DNA from: Zeus faber
Taxonomy: Eukaryota; Chordata; Actinopteri; Zeiformes; Zeidae
Assembly (NCBI GenBank): GCA_960531495.1
Contig: OY482847.1
Location: forward strand, 92,001 to 156,000
Direction: 5' to 3'
Length of the DNA stretch: 64,000 bases
Shown: positions 23,590 through 36,100 of the stretch, one piece after another
Layout: every line of letters begins with the position of its first letter
Numbering within the stretch: the first letter of the stretch is position 1
Made by a program: the position numbers and the translations under genes
The notes under the pieces: generated by a model
Told to the model about the DNA's origin: nothing
Databases searched by the model: none
What the model saw: the letters and a program-made list of their open reading frames with translations, nothing else

Positions 23590-24465
23590 CAGATCAATCT
23601 GATCCACATACTTTATCTGATTTATATGATTATATCTGATTATATCAGATTATCTTAATATCAGATATTATCATATTATCAAATAGTATCATACTATACT
23701 TGTATTGGGATAAGATAAGATAAACCTTAGATACTGTGATATTATCAGATAGTATCATATTATCAGATAGCATAAAGTTGTCAGATAGTATCATATTATC
23801 ATATTACCAGATAGTATCATATTATCATATTACCAGATAGTATCATATTATCATGTTAGCAGATATCATATTATCAGATAATATATTATCATATTATTAG
23901 ATGATGTCAGATTATCAGAGAGAAACAGATTATCATATAATATCATATTATTGGATTGCCAAATAATGAGAGATCAGATTATCATATTAGAAGACAGTAT
24001 TCTATTATCAGATAATATCATAGTATCTTATTATCAGATAGTATCATATTATCATATTATCATATAGTATCATATCATATCATATTATCATATAGTATCA
24101 TATTATCATATAGTATCATATTATTAGATAGTATCATTAAATCAGGTAGTATCATATTATCAGATAGTATCATATTATCATATAGAATCATATTATCAGA
24201 TAGTATCCTATTATCATATTATCAGGTAGTATCACATTATCAGATAGTATCATATTTCAGATCGTAATATATTATCAGTATTATATCATATTATATACAT
24301 ATTGATAGATAGATAGATACATATAGTATCATATTATCAGATAGTAAAATATTTTCTGTTAGTATCATATTATCATATAGTATCACAATACCATATTGTA
24401 TCATATTATTAGATAGTATAATTTTATCACATAGTACATTATCAGATAGTATCAGATATTTAGGA
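23590..24465. repeat. AT-rich minisatellite (AGATAGTATCATATTATC units)
   Basis: Nearly 900 bp is built from variants of AGATAGTATCATATTATC and ATTATCATATTACC, in imperfect tandem order downstream of hsd11b2. A few TAGA units sit at 24305-24320. Confidence 0.9.
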
Positions 24466-25368
24466 TCACATGAAGTAATCCATGTAGGGTTGGAGGTTGA
24501 AAACCCCTTACCTGGCCCTCATATTACAGATTAACTCAGATTACAAGATGTTTGAAAACAGATCAAGGTGCCTTTTGAAGAAACTATATAATGTTCACAT
24601 TTTCTTATATTTCATTTGGCCATTTTATCATCTCTTGAAAAATATATTTATTACACACAATTTATCAATTATTTTTCATGGATTGATGGGGGGTATATAT
24701 AAACAAACAATTAGAAAATCACAAAATATACAACATATGTTCTTGTGTAATTATGAATATTTACATCTAAATGTACAAAATGTTTCAGATATGACTTGTT
24801 TATAATATGCATAGTATTCATATTTCCTGCTTGTCTTCCATCCTTCACTGTGGGATTCTGCTTCCTTTCTTCAATTTATCTATTTTTGATGAACTTCTCT
24901 TTCACCTGTAACTTAAACTGTGAATATGTATACGAAAACTATAATAATAAGATGGAATTCATCACATTCACTGCATTTATTCTGTGAAGGGATTCAATCT
25001 GATTACAAACCCGAGATTAATAAGAAAGAAATCTTTAGACGAAGAACTGAAAAATATAACGACTCGGATTACATCATATAATCCAACCTAATTAGATCCA
25101 ATTAGATGATATTATTACAATATATTTGGATTATATGATCTTATGTAAAATGATGTTCAATTGGATCATATAAAATTATATTTAATTAATTTGGATTACA
25201 TTGAGCTAGGCTGAATTGGATTGAATAAGGTTTGCTAGCATTCTTTTAAAAAACAAGCAAGGATGCTAAAATAATGTTGAATGGATCTTAAATTTTAAAA
25301 GACTTTCAATCAAGAAGTCATTGAGGTGTAACAATAAATTAAGTTTATTAAAGCTTCTCCCTAGCACT
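24466..25368. other. AT-rich intergenic sequence; no gene seen
   Basis: Short open frames occur but show no domain or family resemblance. ATTAGAT and TTGGATTA words recur loosely at 25070-25220. Confidence 0.45.
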
Positions 25369-25369
25369 T

Positions 25370-25680
25370 TAAATAGGATTTAAATTTATATGGATATGAT
25401 ATAAACATATGAAATATGATTTAAACTGATATGAATATGATATAAACACATTAAATATGATTTAAACTGATATGAAAATGATTTAAACATATGAAATATG
25501 ATTTAAACACATTAAATAGGATTAAAACTGATACAAATATGATTTAAATTGAATATGATTTGTGCTCTCTATTTTCTGCTGTCCCCTTTTTGCTGCTGGA
25601 ACGATGTAAATTTCCCCGTTGTGGGACTAATAAAGGTTTATCTTATCTTATCTTATCTTAAACACATTAAATATGATTTA
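25370..25680. repeat. ATATGATTTAAAC tandem repeat with an embedded LINE-like tail
   Basis: Imperfect units of TATGATTTAAACACATTAAA and TATGATTTAAACTGATATGA run across the stretch. They are interrupted at about 25565-25660 by GTAAATTTCCCCGTTGTGGG, then ACTAATAAAGG and (TTATC)n. That piece resembles the 3' end of a common fish retroelement inserted into the array. Confidence 0.7.
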
Positions 25681-25682
25681 AA

Positions 25683-25711
25683 CTGATAGGATGTAATATA
25701 TATATATGATG

Positions 25712-25749
<38 letters not shown>

Positions 25750-25770
25750 TAATATATATATATATATATT
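25683..25770. repeat. (TA)n microsatellite
   Basis: Two long TA runs are separated by ATGATGTAA. Confidence 0.9.
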
Positions 25771-25860
25771 ATATAACATGTCATATGAGGCACAGTCATA
25801 ACCTAATTATAACCTAAACCGTCCTCCCCCTGTCAAAAAACACAGAGACATGGTAGACAT

Positions 25861-26069
25861 GGGATGGTAGCTCAGGGGGTAGAGCTGGTCGTCTAGTAAT
25901 CTAAAGGTTGCTGGTTGGATCCCAGGCTCCTCCTGCTAGCATGCTGTAGTGTCCTTGAGCAAGACACTTAACCCCTAATTGCTCCTGATGGCTGCGTCCG
26001 TCGGTGTTTGAATAATTGTAAGTCGCTTTGGATAAAAGCGTCTGCTAAATGTAATGTAATGTAATGTAA
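25861..26069 (+). mobile_element. V-SINE-type SINE, full length
   Basis: This is the most complete copy in the window. It has the tRNA-like head GGGATGGTAGCTCAGGGGGT with an A-box, a B-box-like GGTTGGATCCC (other copies have GGTTCGATCCC), the V-SINE core GTCCTTGAGCAAGACACTTA, and a 3' tail with GGATAAAAGCGTCTGCT followed by ATGTA repeats. RNA polymerase III transcription is expected for the family. Confidence 0.9.
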
Positions 26070-26233
26070 AACAACAGACAGAAAACAGGAGGATGGAGAG
26101 ATGGGTGTGCTGGGGGCAGGGGGTATGGAATGACATTATGCAAAAAATACGTTGATTAAAAATAGACACGCTCGCTGTAACGGCAACGAGAATGGATGGC
26201 AGAGTGAGAGGAAGGGAACACGAGAGAGGAGGG

Positions 26234-26374
26234 CACCACCTGCTCCAGGTCCGTGAAGGAGAGCTCCTCATGGAGGCTGACACCACCTCTTCCAGGTCCG
26301 TGAAGGAGAGCTCCTCATGGAGGCAGACACCACCTACTCCAGGTCTATTAAGGAGAGCTCCTCTTGGAGGCTGA
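26234..26374 (+). repeat. 47-bp tandem repeat, three units
   Basis: Three adjacent 47-bp units each begin CACCACCT and contain GGAGAGCTCCTC. Two are nearly identical; the third has several changes. 47 bp is not a multiple of three and no gene context was found. Confidence 0.9.
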
Positions 26375-26985
26375 TCGCTTTGACTTTAACCATTTTCTGG
26401 TGAGAAATTATCAGAAATCCACCACTTGTGAATGTACGCAATGACATTTTGTCATAGAACTTGACAAAGTCTTTTTGCTGCTTGGACCTTTATGCTGACA
26501 CTTTAACACACACTTTGACACTTTAAGCTGTCCTGTTTCCGCTCAAGCGTCTTCATTTTGAACTTTCGGAATTGCTCCTAAACATCTGTAATGTGGTAGA
26601 GTACATGCAATACGCGGCAAGGGAGGTCCCATATGAGACAGTCCATTTCAGCCCAATATAAGGGTCATCCCGCCTAATAGGTTGGCAACCCTATCTCTGA
26701 GTCCATTCTCTCAAACACAACAAGCTTCTCATTTCTCACCAAATCAAGTACTTAATAGCTGGCACTGCTCTGGAGCTGCAAGCGAACTCCATGTGTGAGG
26801 TCACAAACAGGGAATATGTTTTGGACTGTTTTCCACTCCTACACTTTGTGTTACAACTAGATCCAATGCTGCAAAATACAAACATGGCACCAGGTTCGAT
26901 GGAACACAATGAGTTTATATTGACAAAAAGGGAAAAAATATTAATTATCAAACCAAATGCTCCGCCCATGTCAAACAGCTCAGAC

Positions 26986-26987
<2 letters not shown>

Positions 26988-27033
<46 letters not shown>
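26988..27033 (+). repeat. (CA)n microsatellite
   Basis: An uninterrupted CA run of about 46 bp. Confidence 0.95.
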
Positions 27034-27035
<2 letters not shown>

Positions 27036-27111
27036 GTGATGGAGTCTACACTATGCAGCTCGCACAATGTGAATGGATGTTCATAGCCACACCTTGCACA
27101 TTTATTTTTTA

Positions 27112-27395
27112 CTGTGGCACAGTGGCGCAGTGCATTGGACAGCAAGAAGGTCCTGGGTTCGATTGGGTTATCTCCCAATAGGAGCCTTTCTGTGTGGAGT
27201 TTGCATGTTCTCCCTGTGCTCACATGGGGTTTCCTCCATCTAACATCAGTAAGGACCCCCACCAAAAACATGCACACACCACCATCGTCTGACCAGCAAT
27301 GGACATCTGGTACTAGGTGTCCGGGTGTGTGTTTATATATATATATGCATGTGTGGTGTGTCATGTGCCAAATTCTTCTTCTTCTATAATGAATT
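27112..27395 (+). mobile_element. tRNA-like dispersed repeat, forward copy
   Basis: The start GTGGCGCAGTGCATTGGACAG and GGGTTCGATTGGG resemble polymerase III A and B boxes. TGTGTGGAGTTTGCATGTTC and TGGGGTTTCCTCCATCTAAC follow, and the tail is TTCTTCTTCTTCT. This block is common across fish genomes, as far as I remember. A second copy lies inverted at about 29250-29690. Confidence 0.7.
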
Positions 27396-27539
27396 GGATG
27401 ATGGTGTCACAAAGTGTCTTGCTCCACCACCCGACGGCAACTTTTACAACCTTGATGTGTAGGTGAAGCACGAATGTTTGGCTACTTCAGGTGAAATTTA
27501 GTAGTTTTTCCACTAATTCCTGCTCTGTATGTGGATCAA

Positions 27540-27695
27540 TTTGGACGAAATTATGACATCTGATGATGTCTGAGAAGTCCCGGTTCTAATGAGACCTTTG
27601 AGACACTTTGAGAACGAAAAGTGCCAAGAAGAATAATAATAAAAATCCGAACAATAACAAAATTGTTCCATCCCCACGGGTTAGACCCCTAATAC
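27540..27695 (+). repeat. Dispersed repeat, copy 1 (second copy near 42.8 kb)
   Basis: GATGTCTGAGAAGTCC, TTCTAATGAGACCT, an AAGAAGA-(AAT)n-AAA tract, then GTTAGACCCCTAAT closely parallel 42740-42915 (GACGTCTGAAACGTCC, TTCCAATGAGACCT, GCTAGACCCCTAAT). The family is unknown. Confidence 0.6.
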
Positions 27696-28169
27696 CAGAG
27701 TGACGTCACAGCCAGGCACAAAGTTCCCTTGACAGGGTCTTTTTGGAATACACGTCTAACTTGGATCTAAAGTAACCTGTGGTGTTTGGTCGCGTGTATA
27801 ACAGATCAGATTCTGATTGAGAGGCAACCCATTTATCTTGCGGCTACCGACTGGAACACCGATTTCCGAGGTCCTGTGACTGTAGCGTTAAAGATAGTGA
27901 CGTCACACCCAGGCGACAACCCCACCAGTCTTCGCTTCAATCTTTTTTTCTTAGTATTTTTATATTAAAATATTTTCACACTTAACACTCACCCTTTTTT
28001 TTTACAACAAACATGTCAGAAACAACACCCCGATCCTGTCGATGGATTCATAAAACCACAGGAGCGGAAGAAGTATTAAAGTATTAAAGTGGTGCGGCGT
28101 TCTTGCTGAAATATGAGCTGCTCACAGGTCAGTTTCACTGGCTTCTTTGCTCAAACCGCATTTTAAAGC

Positions 28170-28450
28170 TGGTTCTGGAACGGTGTTCGCACACTTCCGG
28201 TTACGAGCCCAGAGTCGGCGCCGTCGAGCGGTAACCAATCAGAATGGATCTAGCTCGTTTCCACGGAAACAGCACCGAATGCACTAACAAACTAGCAGCT
28301 AAACGCACCGCGCGGAACAAACGCAGCTTTTAAACCGGTCTGGACTCAATCAAACATGGCGTCTGCGTCTCTCCTGCTAGGCTAACTCACATTAGCATGC
28401 TGCTGCCATGGGATTAGCAGCGACTGAACGGATCGATTCATCTGATCGGC
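28170..28450 (+). promoter_or_regulatory. Candidate CpG promoter and 5' exon, possibly of zdhhc1
   Basis: The region is rich in CpG compared with its surroundings. It has an ETS-type CTTCCGG at 28194-28200 and a CCAAT box (GTAACCAATCAG) at 28231-28242. About 120 bp further on, an ATG in good context (AAACATGGCG, 28356) opens a 9-codon frame; a second ATG (GCCATGGGA, about 28407) opens a frame of about 21 codons. These would be upstream ORFs if this is a 5' UTR. The next + strand coding exon is zdhhc1 at 43083, whose possible splice acceptor at 43070-43071 fits an upstream non-coding exon. No transcript evidence is available from sequence alone. Confidence 0.42.
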
Positions 28451-28577
28451 TGGTGACCATTGTATTTTACTGATTACTGACCATTTACATGTACAGGTTG
28501 AACTACTCTAAGCTGCAGATGATCCCAGTCTAATGGAGCTAAAGCTTGGATGGAGGGAATACAGAGCTGGACCTTAA

Positions 28578-28722
28578 TGAGGAGAGGGTACAAGTACACG
28601 GGAGGGAGAGAGTACAAGTATACAGGAGAAAGAGGGTACAAGTACACAGGAGAGAGAGGGTACAGGTACACAGGAGAGAGAGGGTACAGGTACACAGGAG
28701 AGAGAGGGTACAGGTACAGCGG
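28578..28722 (+). repeat. 24-bp minisatellite (about six units)
   Basis: Units are variants of AGGAGAGAGAGGGTACAGGT followed by ACAC, the last four nearly identical. It lies just downstream of the candidate promoter. Confidence 0.9.
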
Positions 28723-28821
28723 TGTAGAAGTACACACAGGATACCTGATGGAGAAAAAAAAATGCCATGGACTGAAGTGACTCAACAGCCAACAAGGTAG
28801 GGTGTACTCTGTGTACTGGAA

Positions 28822-28826
<5 letters not shown>

Positions 28827-28880
<54 letters not shown>
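28827..28880 (+). repeat. (GT)n(TA)n microsatellite
   Basis: A short GT run is followed by a TA run. Confidence 0.9.
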
Positions 28881-28881
<1 letters not shown>

Positions 28882-29249
28882 CAGTATATATACTGATATC
28901 TGTATATATAATGTGTGTGTTCGTGTGTGTGTATACACTGTATACACATACTTTTTTTTACCCAGACCAGCTCACCACAACCAGCCTGTGGATACTCCAT
29001 CACCCCCCCAACATGGACACACATACACACCAGCCCTTATGCTTATATGTGGGGGCACTTATTAGCATAATGGATGGATACTCTAGGCTACTGTAATACA
29101 AACAGTGATATTATAAGAGCAAAGGTTTGACTTTACAAATTTGTACTTCTAAAGTGCAGTTAAACCAAAAATATTTAAATAAACAAACAAGCTCTAAATA
29201 ATATCTTAAATTGAACAAAAATGAAGTACTGTACATTTTTTGGCCTGCT

Positions 29250-29690
29250 ACTAGAACAAGAAGAAGAACAGAAGAACAATCTTTAATCGTCACACAGCAC
29301 ACCACACTACAACACATGCATGCACACACACACACACACACACAGACGGTGGCCGGTGAAATGAGGCCTCTGCGTTTAACCATTCTGGCTTGTCCTTCCT
29401 CCGGGGGCACAGCCAGGAGCAGTGGGCAGCATTCGTGGACGCGCCCGGGGACCTGGTGATGAGTGTCCATCGCTTGTCAGATGATGATGTGTGCATGTTT
29501 TTGGTGGGGGTCCTTACTGACGTGAGGTGGAGGAAACCCCATGTGAGCACAGGGAACATGCAAACTCCACACAAAAAGGCTCCAATTTGGGAGATAACCC
29601 GCTGGAGAACAGTGCCAACAGCGCCCCAGGCGGGAATTGAACCCAGGACCTTCTTGCTGTGAGGCACTGTGCCACGGTGGTCAACTAAGG
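29250..29690 (-). mobile_element. tRNA-like dispersed repeat, inverted copy
   Basis: The reverse complement matches 27112-27395. It shares GTGGCACAGTGCCTCACAGC, GGTCCTGGGTTC, GGAGTTTGCATGTTCCCTGT and GGTTTCCTCCACCTCACGTC, and ends in a TTC-rich tail. This copy holds extra GC-rich sequence at 29360-29460 that is not in the other copy. Confidence 0.7.
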
Positions 29691-30369
29691 TAGACCATTA
29701 CTCCTGGTCCGGGTACAATAAATAATAAAAAAAAAAACAATACAATTATATTTAAATTTAAAAAAAACAGTGCTCGGGTATTGCTCGTCCATAAATTATG
29801 AATACTATCTAAATGTGTTATTTCTGACGCATGCACGATAGCATTTCAGACATGTCTTGAATGAAGCGTTTCTTAAAGTGTTAAATTCCACTCTTATAAT
29901 CCATTAATGTTGCTGCATATTCCCTGGACGAGGAGGATCCTAAACTGTGCCATTTCATGAATGGATAGCTATGTGGCTGGAATAGTTGGTAAGCAAAGTA
30001 AATAATAATGATATTTAGCAGCATTGTCTCTTTCTTCCCCATACATTTTAGTCATATGAGACTTAAGTCATTTATGAAGTTTATATAGGTAAAATCAGGT
30101 TCACAAATCTGAGAATTAGCTCCTTTTCTCTTATCTTAAATCATCATAAATGATATATTTGGGGTTTTCTGTCAGCCAGACAAAACACGCAGGTTGTAGA
30201 AGTCACTTTGCACACTTTTCTGACATTTTACAGGACAGAAGATGATTTACTGACACAAGGGGAATTGACCCTCTACGGAGAGAAAAACACTAGATGGACC
30301 ACACAACAGTTAGTGTTTTCATACGTATATACACACGTCAGTTAGTGTGTTCGTAACTATATACACACA
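29691..30369. other. AT-rich spacer; no gene seen
   Basis: No coding sequence or repeat family was recognised between the tRNA-like repeat and the microsatellite at 30.37 kb. Confidence 0.45.
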
Positions 30370-30371
30370 TC

Positions 30372-30403
<32 letters not shown>

Positions 30404-30410
30404 ATTTGTG

Positions 30411-30443
<33 letters not shown>

Positions 30444-30515
30444 ATTTGTGTATATATGTGTATGTGTATGTATGTATGTATGTATGTATGTATGTATGTA
30501 TGTATGTATGTATAT
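30370..30515 (+). repeat. (TA)n/(GT)n/(TATG)n compound microsatellite
   Basis: TA, GT and TATG runs follow one another, ending in about twelve TATG units. Confidence 0.95.
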
Positions 30516-30551
30516 GTGTGCTTTTGTATGGGGCGACAGGATCCAGGACAG

Positions 30552-30950
30552 TCAGACACATGTCATTAAAATGGGAGACGAGCTCCTCTGTGTTAAAATC
30601 TGGATTAAAGGCGAAGCAGCAGCTTTGAAAAGCTCAAAAAACGCTGATATATAGTGAAAAGCAGAGCCATGGACAGGATTGTTGTGAGTGATAAAAAATT
30701 GGGATAAGACCACACTGAATAAAACCGCTTCGTGAAGGGATATGCAGACATTCTTTGTCTCAATGTTTTCAGGGCTGAGACCACCATACAGTACTAAGTC
30801 AAGGGTGTGGCCCTTAGAATGTGTAGGTTCTCGTACCGCTTGAGTGAGGTTATAAGAGTCAAGAACATCCATAAGATCAGTAATAAAAGTATTAATTTGA
30901 CATTAGATGAAAACTCAACAAATTCTGGTCTATAAATTATTTAAATTATC
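30552..30950 (-). pseudogene. L2-like LINE endonuclease C-terminal fragment
   Basis: The minus strand reads MDVLDSYNLTQAVREPTHSK, then GHTLDLVL and GLSPEN. This is the segment between the GDFN and SDH motifs of L2-like endonucleases. No RT part of this copy was found next to it; compound microsatellites lie on both sides. Confidence 0.7.
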
Positions 30951-31030
30951 ACCGGGTTCATGGAATTAAGCATAAAACCAAGATGTTCAAATTTCCTTTC
31001 TATAGATAACAGCAGTGTGTGTGTAAACAT

Positions 31031-31196
<166 letters not shown>

Positions 31197-31226
31197 GTAT
31201 GTGTATATATGTATGTATGTATATAC

Positions 31227-31837
31227 TCCTTGAGTTTATTATGGAAAAATTCAAGCGTCTTGGACATGTCCTGTTGATGTTTTGTGTGGAGGTGACGATG
31301 CAGTTTACATGGCTTCAGAGCTTCGTTTGATAAAATCTCAGAACAGACCAAGCACAGCGGTCACGGTTTGTCTTCTGTGCCTGTCCAAAAAAATCCCAAT
31401 GATAAATATTCAGTGCTATACTTTCTCTGAACCTTTCTTTTTTGTTTGACAGGGACTGTCCCACCTGTCTGCCTTTTACTTTTCAGTGTGCCTGATGCTA
31501 GCCAACCATCCATTTTGATTATCAACGCAAGTTCAAAAATGTACAGGTGCAAGTTGTTTGTGGTCCGGCTTGGACTTATAGTATGTCCTAACATAAGTTC
31601 CTTTCTATAGTACGTCCTAACATAAGTTCCTTTCTATCAGTAATGATGCATTTTTGAAGGGTTTAAAGAAAAAATACCACGAAATTATTATTTTTTTACA
31701 TTTAAAAACGTTTCTGTAATTAATATATATTTTTTTTATTTCTTCAATAAAATCTGTTTTGCCTATGATTTGGCAGCCCACTTGCAATACCCTCTCGGCC
31801 CACCAGTGGGCAGCGGCCCATAGGTTGGGGATCGCTG
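31227..31837 (-). mobile_element. hAT transposon 5' end with BED-finger transposase N-terminus
   Basis: The minus-strand start CAGCGATCCCCAACCTATGG (ending at 31837) resembles a hAT terminal repeat. Downstream an ATG (31513) opens MDGWLASGTLKSKRQTGG, then RKYSTEYLSLGFFWTGTE. An in-frame stop follows, then the BED zinc-finger segment [20 protein letters not shown] and [12 protein letters not shown], with its Cys and His ligands. The element is cut at about 31227, next to the TA microsatellite. The transposase catalytic core is absent. Confidence 0.72.
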
Positions 31838-31849
31838 ATGGCGGAGAAA

Positions 31850-33185
31850 GGAACGGAAATTGAAGAAGAGCAGCTTAAACATAATTTATGAGATCCGAAA
31901 AGACGCTATGCAGAAACTAAGTCCACAATTATTAAAGGGCCGTTCAAGAAGCAAGAGCAGCTTTCTTCTCTAACCTGATTGTTGCAAATGATTCCAACCC
32001 CCGAATTGTATTCAAGGGAATAGACTTCATCATTACCCCCTCCCCCTGCCATCTTAATCAGGTGGCACCAGAGATGTGTGAGGAGTTTTTAAACTTTTTT
32101 GCGAAAAAAGCTGAGAATATAAAATAGGGAATTACACCCCCTGACCAGACTATACATGATACTACGGTCATTGACAGTTATTCTAACAATTTTGAAACTG
32201 TTTCACATGAAACTATCTCACATGAAATCAACCATGTACAGCCTTGATATGATCCCCACCACATTTCTTAAAGAGGTGATTGACACAATTAGACCCACTT
32301 TTTTATCTATTATATATAGCTTACTGGAAAAAGGCATTTTTTCTTCTGCTTTTAAACATTCTGTGGTCCATCCTCTTTTAAAGAAACAAAACCATGATTC
32401 CTCTGTTCTTTACAATGAAAAGGTTTTAGAGAAAGTGGCATTAACCCATATTTGGCTTTTCTGTGTCATAATAACATCTTTGAGAAATTCCAGTCTGGTT
32501 TTAGAGCTTTACATAGCACAGACACTGCCCTCCTCAAAGTAACCAACAATATCCATTTAGCAGCCGATAGGGGGAATAGTGCAATTTGAATTCTCTTAGA
32601 TCTAAGTGCAGTCTTTGACACTGTAGATCACGCCATTTTAATTGACCGTCTTAACACCTGGGTTGGGATCAAGGACACTTTACTTGGCTGGTTGTATTCC
32701 TACCTTTTAGAAAGAACCTTCACAGTCTCCATATGTAACAACTTATCCTCTCCAGCTCAAATTTCCTTTGGTGTACCACAAGGTTCCATTTTACGGCCAA
32801 TTTTGCTGTTGGATGGCACAGAAATTTCTTCAACATAATAATTCAAAATCAGAAATCATACTGTTCACTCCACCAAATTCTACCAGTCATAATGAGAGTG
32901 GCTTTGGCACAAAAATATTGTGTCTGTTGCCAGAAAATTGGGAGTACTGTTTGACTCTGACCTTAACTTTGAACAACACATTAAAAATGTAAAGTACTGC
33001 TTCCTTCAACAGACAACCATTTCAAGAATCAAACCAATACTATCACACAGCGACCTGGAAAAAGTAATCCACGTCCTAATTTTCTCACGACTAGACAACT
33101 GTAAATCCCTCCTTTCTGGCATCAACCAAAGGTCACTCTCTCGCCTCCAACTTGTTCAGAACACAGCAGCTGAAATTCTTACCGG
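31850..33185 (+). pseudogene. L2-like LINE, RT region, degraded
   Basis: The frame before RT reads VAPEMCEEFLNFFAKKAENI; RT pieces include FLSIIYSLLEKGIFSSAF, the [15 protein letters not shown] box A (about 32600), a GVPQGSI box B (about 32770), and SRLDNCKSLLSGINQRSLSR near the end. The catalytic YADD box is lost in a deletion after box B. Multiple frameshifts are present. The copy ends abruptly where the 3' tail of the next, oppositely oriented L2 begins (33186). Confidence 0.72.
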
Positions 33186-36100
33186 TTACATTTAGTCATT
33201 TAGACGCTTTTATCCAAAGCGACTTACAAGGGAGAATAACATTCAAGCTACATTGCAACAGAAACATTAGTGTAACAATAAATAAATACTGCTAAGTACT
33301 GCTAAGTAATTGTAAGTTAGGAGAGGAGGTGCTCTCTGAAGAGCTGGGTCTTCAAGTGCTTCTTAAAGACCGAGAGGGAGGCCCCCGCTCTGGTGGTTTT
33401 TGGCAGCTCGTTCCACCAACGTGGAACTACAAATGAGAACAGCCTGGATTGCCGTGGTTGTGCAGCCAGCAGAGCCAGGCGACGCTCATTTGACGAACGC
33501 AGCATCCGGGAGGTAACATGTGCTCTTACAAGGGCATTTAAGTAAGTGGGAGCATTCCCAACAATCACTCTGTAGGCAAGCATCAGAGACTTGAACTTAA
33601 TGCGAGCGGCTACACGTAACCAGTGGAGCTCGATAAGCAGCGGAGTAATGTGTGCCCTCTTTGGCTGGTTGAGCACCAGTCGCACCGCCGCATTCTATAT
33701 CATCTCCAGTGGCTTCACCGTACAAGCCAGCAAAACTGTTAAGAGAGCTTTGCAGTAGTTGAGGCGGGAAATCACCAAGGTTTGTACCAGCACTTGAGTG
33801 GCATATTGGGTCAGGTATGGCCTGACTTTTCGGATGTTGAATAGTGCGAAGCGGCACGACCGAGAGACGGCGGCAACATGGTCAGAGAATGTCAGTTGGT
33901 CATAGATAATGACACCTAGATTCCTTGCAACTTTAGTAGGAGCAAGAGATGAAGAGTCAATTTTGATATCAGTGTTGTGATAAATACCTTGTTTGGCCGG
34001 GAAGACCGACAGTTCCGTTTTTGCCAGGTTTAGTTGAAGATGGTATCCTTCATCCACGTGGATATGTCAGCGAGGCAATCCGAGATCCGCGTCAAGACAG
34101 TGGGGTCATCAGGCAGGAAAGACCGATAGAGTTGAGTATCATCCGCATAGCAGTGATATGAAAAACCACGCGAGCGGATGATCAGGCCCGGCGAGGTGGT
34201 GTATATGGCAAAGAGGAGAGGTTCCAGCACAGAGCCTTGGGGCACCCCTGTGGTGAGGTGGTGAGGCACAGACAACTGGCCTTGCCATGTCACACTGAAG
34301 GAACGCCCAGTGAGGTAATATTCGAACCAGGAAAGTGCACTGCCAGAGATGCCCATACTTGAGAGTATGGACAGGAGAATGCTGTGATTGACAGTGTCAA
34401 AAGCAGCTGATAAGTCAAGCAGAATGAGAACCGAGGATTGGGCAGCAGTTCTAGCAGTTTTTAAGGCCTCTGTCACAGACAACAGGGCTGTTTCAGTGGA
34501 GTGTCCGCTTTTGAAGCGAGATTGAAGTGGATCAAAAAGGTTGTTTCTTGACAGGAATTCTGTAACCTGTCTCGAGACCGCCTTCTCATTGGTTTTGGAA
34601 ACGAATGGGAGGAGTGAGACTGGCCGATAGTCTTCCACTCGAGTGGGATCGAGTGAAGGTTTTTTGAGCAGTGGTGCTACCCTAGCCACTTAGAAAGCAG
34701 AGGGGAATGTGCCAGAAGTGAGGGAAGAATGAATCAAATGTTTGATTGCGGGGGTGACAGTCGGTGATATGGCTTGAAGGAGGTTAGATTGGATCTAGCG
34801 GACAGGTAGTAGTACGGCTACATGTTAGAAGTTTAGATACCTCACTCTCAGCGAGAGGGGTAAAACCAGGGAACAATGAGCCTTGAGATTGCGGCGGATG
34901 GAAACCGTGGGTGGGGACGTAGAGGGTTGTTCTGGAAGCTGAACATTGAAGCGGATGAAGTAGTTGTCTGAGAGATGGAGAGGGGTGACCATTAGGTTGT
35001 CTGTGGTGCAGCTCAGAGCAAAAATGAGATCAAGCTCTTTGCCAGCCTCGTGAGTCGGTGGAGTCGGGACCTGTCTTAGGTCGAATGAGCGAACCAAAGA
35101 CAGGAAGTCAACAGAGCTCGCACTGCTCAAGTGGAATGGAATGGGACACTCATGCTCAGGAATTGTTGACAGCAGGTTGTCAAGCTCATGTAGGAAGTCA
35201 CCTAGTTGTCCTGGTGGACGGTAGATGACGACCACATAGGCTTTTACCGGAGCAGTCACCAAGATGGCATGATATTCAAAGGAGACAAAGTTATTTAAAG
35301 ACTGCCGAGGATTAAATTTCCATGTGTTGGAAATTAGCAGGCCAGTCCCACCACCACGACCAGATGGTCAGTAGGTGTGGGAGAATGAGTACTTTGTGGA
35401 AAGCGCAGCCGGGGTTGCACTATTTTCAGGTTTAATCCACGTCTCAGTAAGAGCAAGGAGGTCCAAGGAGAGGTGGTTAGCATAACCAGAAATAAAGTCG
35501 GCCTTGTTAACTGCAGATCGAAAGTTCTACAAGCCAACAGAGAAGGAGGTCTTTGCAGATGATGTTTGCGGCAGAGACCTGAGGTGACCCAGATTGCATC
35601 GGCGTTTGTTATACCGAGGCTTTTTGCGTGACCTTGAAATTACAGAAATGTTGTAGTTGCACATTGTGTATGAGGTGACAAAAACAAGACAGGTTTGCCT
35701 TGTTCGATGTCCTTGCTTCGGTGGACTTGCACAGGTAGACTTGCAAGTGACCGCTGATTGAAGACAGCTGTTCTCGGCTCGGACTGATTGCACCCGGCTG
35801 AAGGCATGCCCAGACAAAGACAAGGACTTACCGATTTGGGGAAGTGTCTAGAAGTCACACCCTTTGTTGATGGCTAAGCAATTAACAGTGATGGGTTCAG
35901 AGTGAAACCAACAGTCCTATGTCACAACAGTAATATACTAGATAACAGATACAAAGCAGTAAAAACACTTATACAACAGTCTTGGCACTGTAGCTTGTCT
36001 CAAGTGCTCAAGACTGCAGTGAAGGATATAAGGCACTGCTCAGTGAAAATGGCACGCCCAGGTCCTCCTTAGACAAAGGCTTATTGATTTGGGGGAGTGT

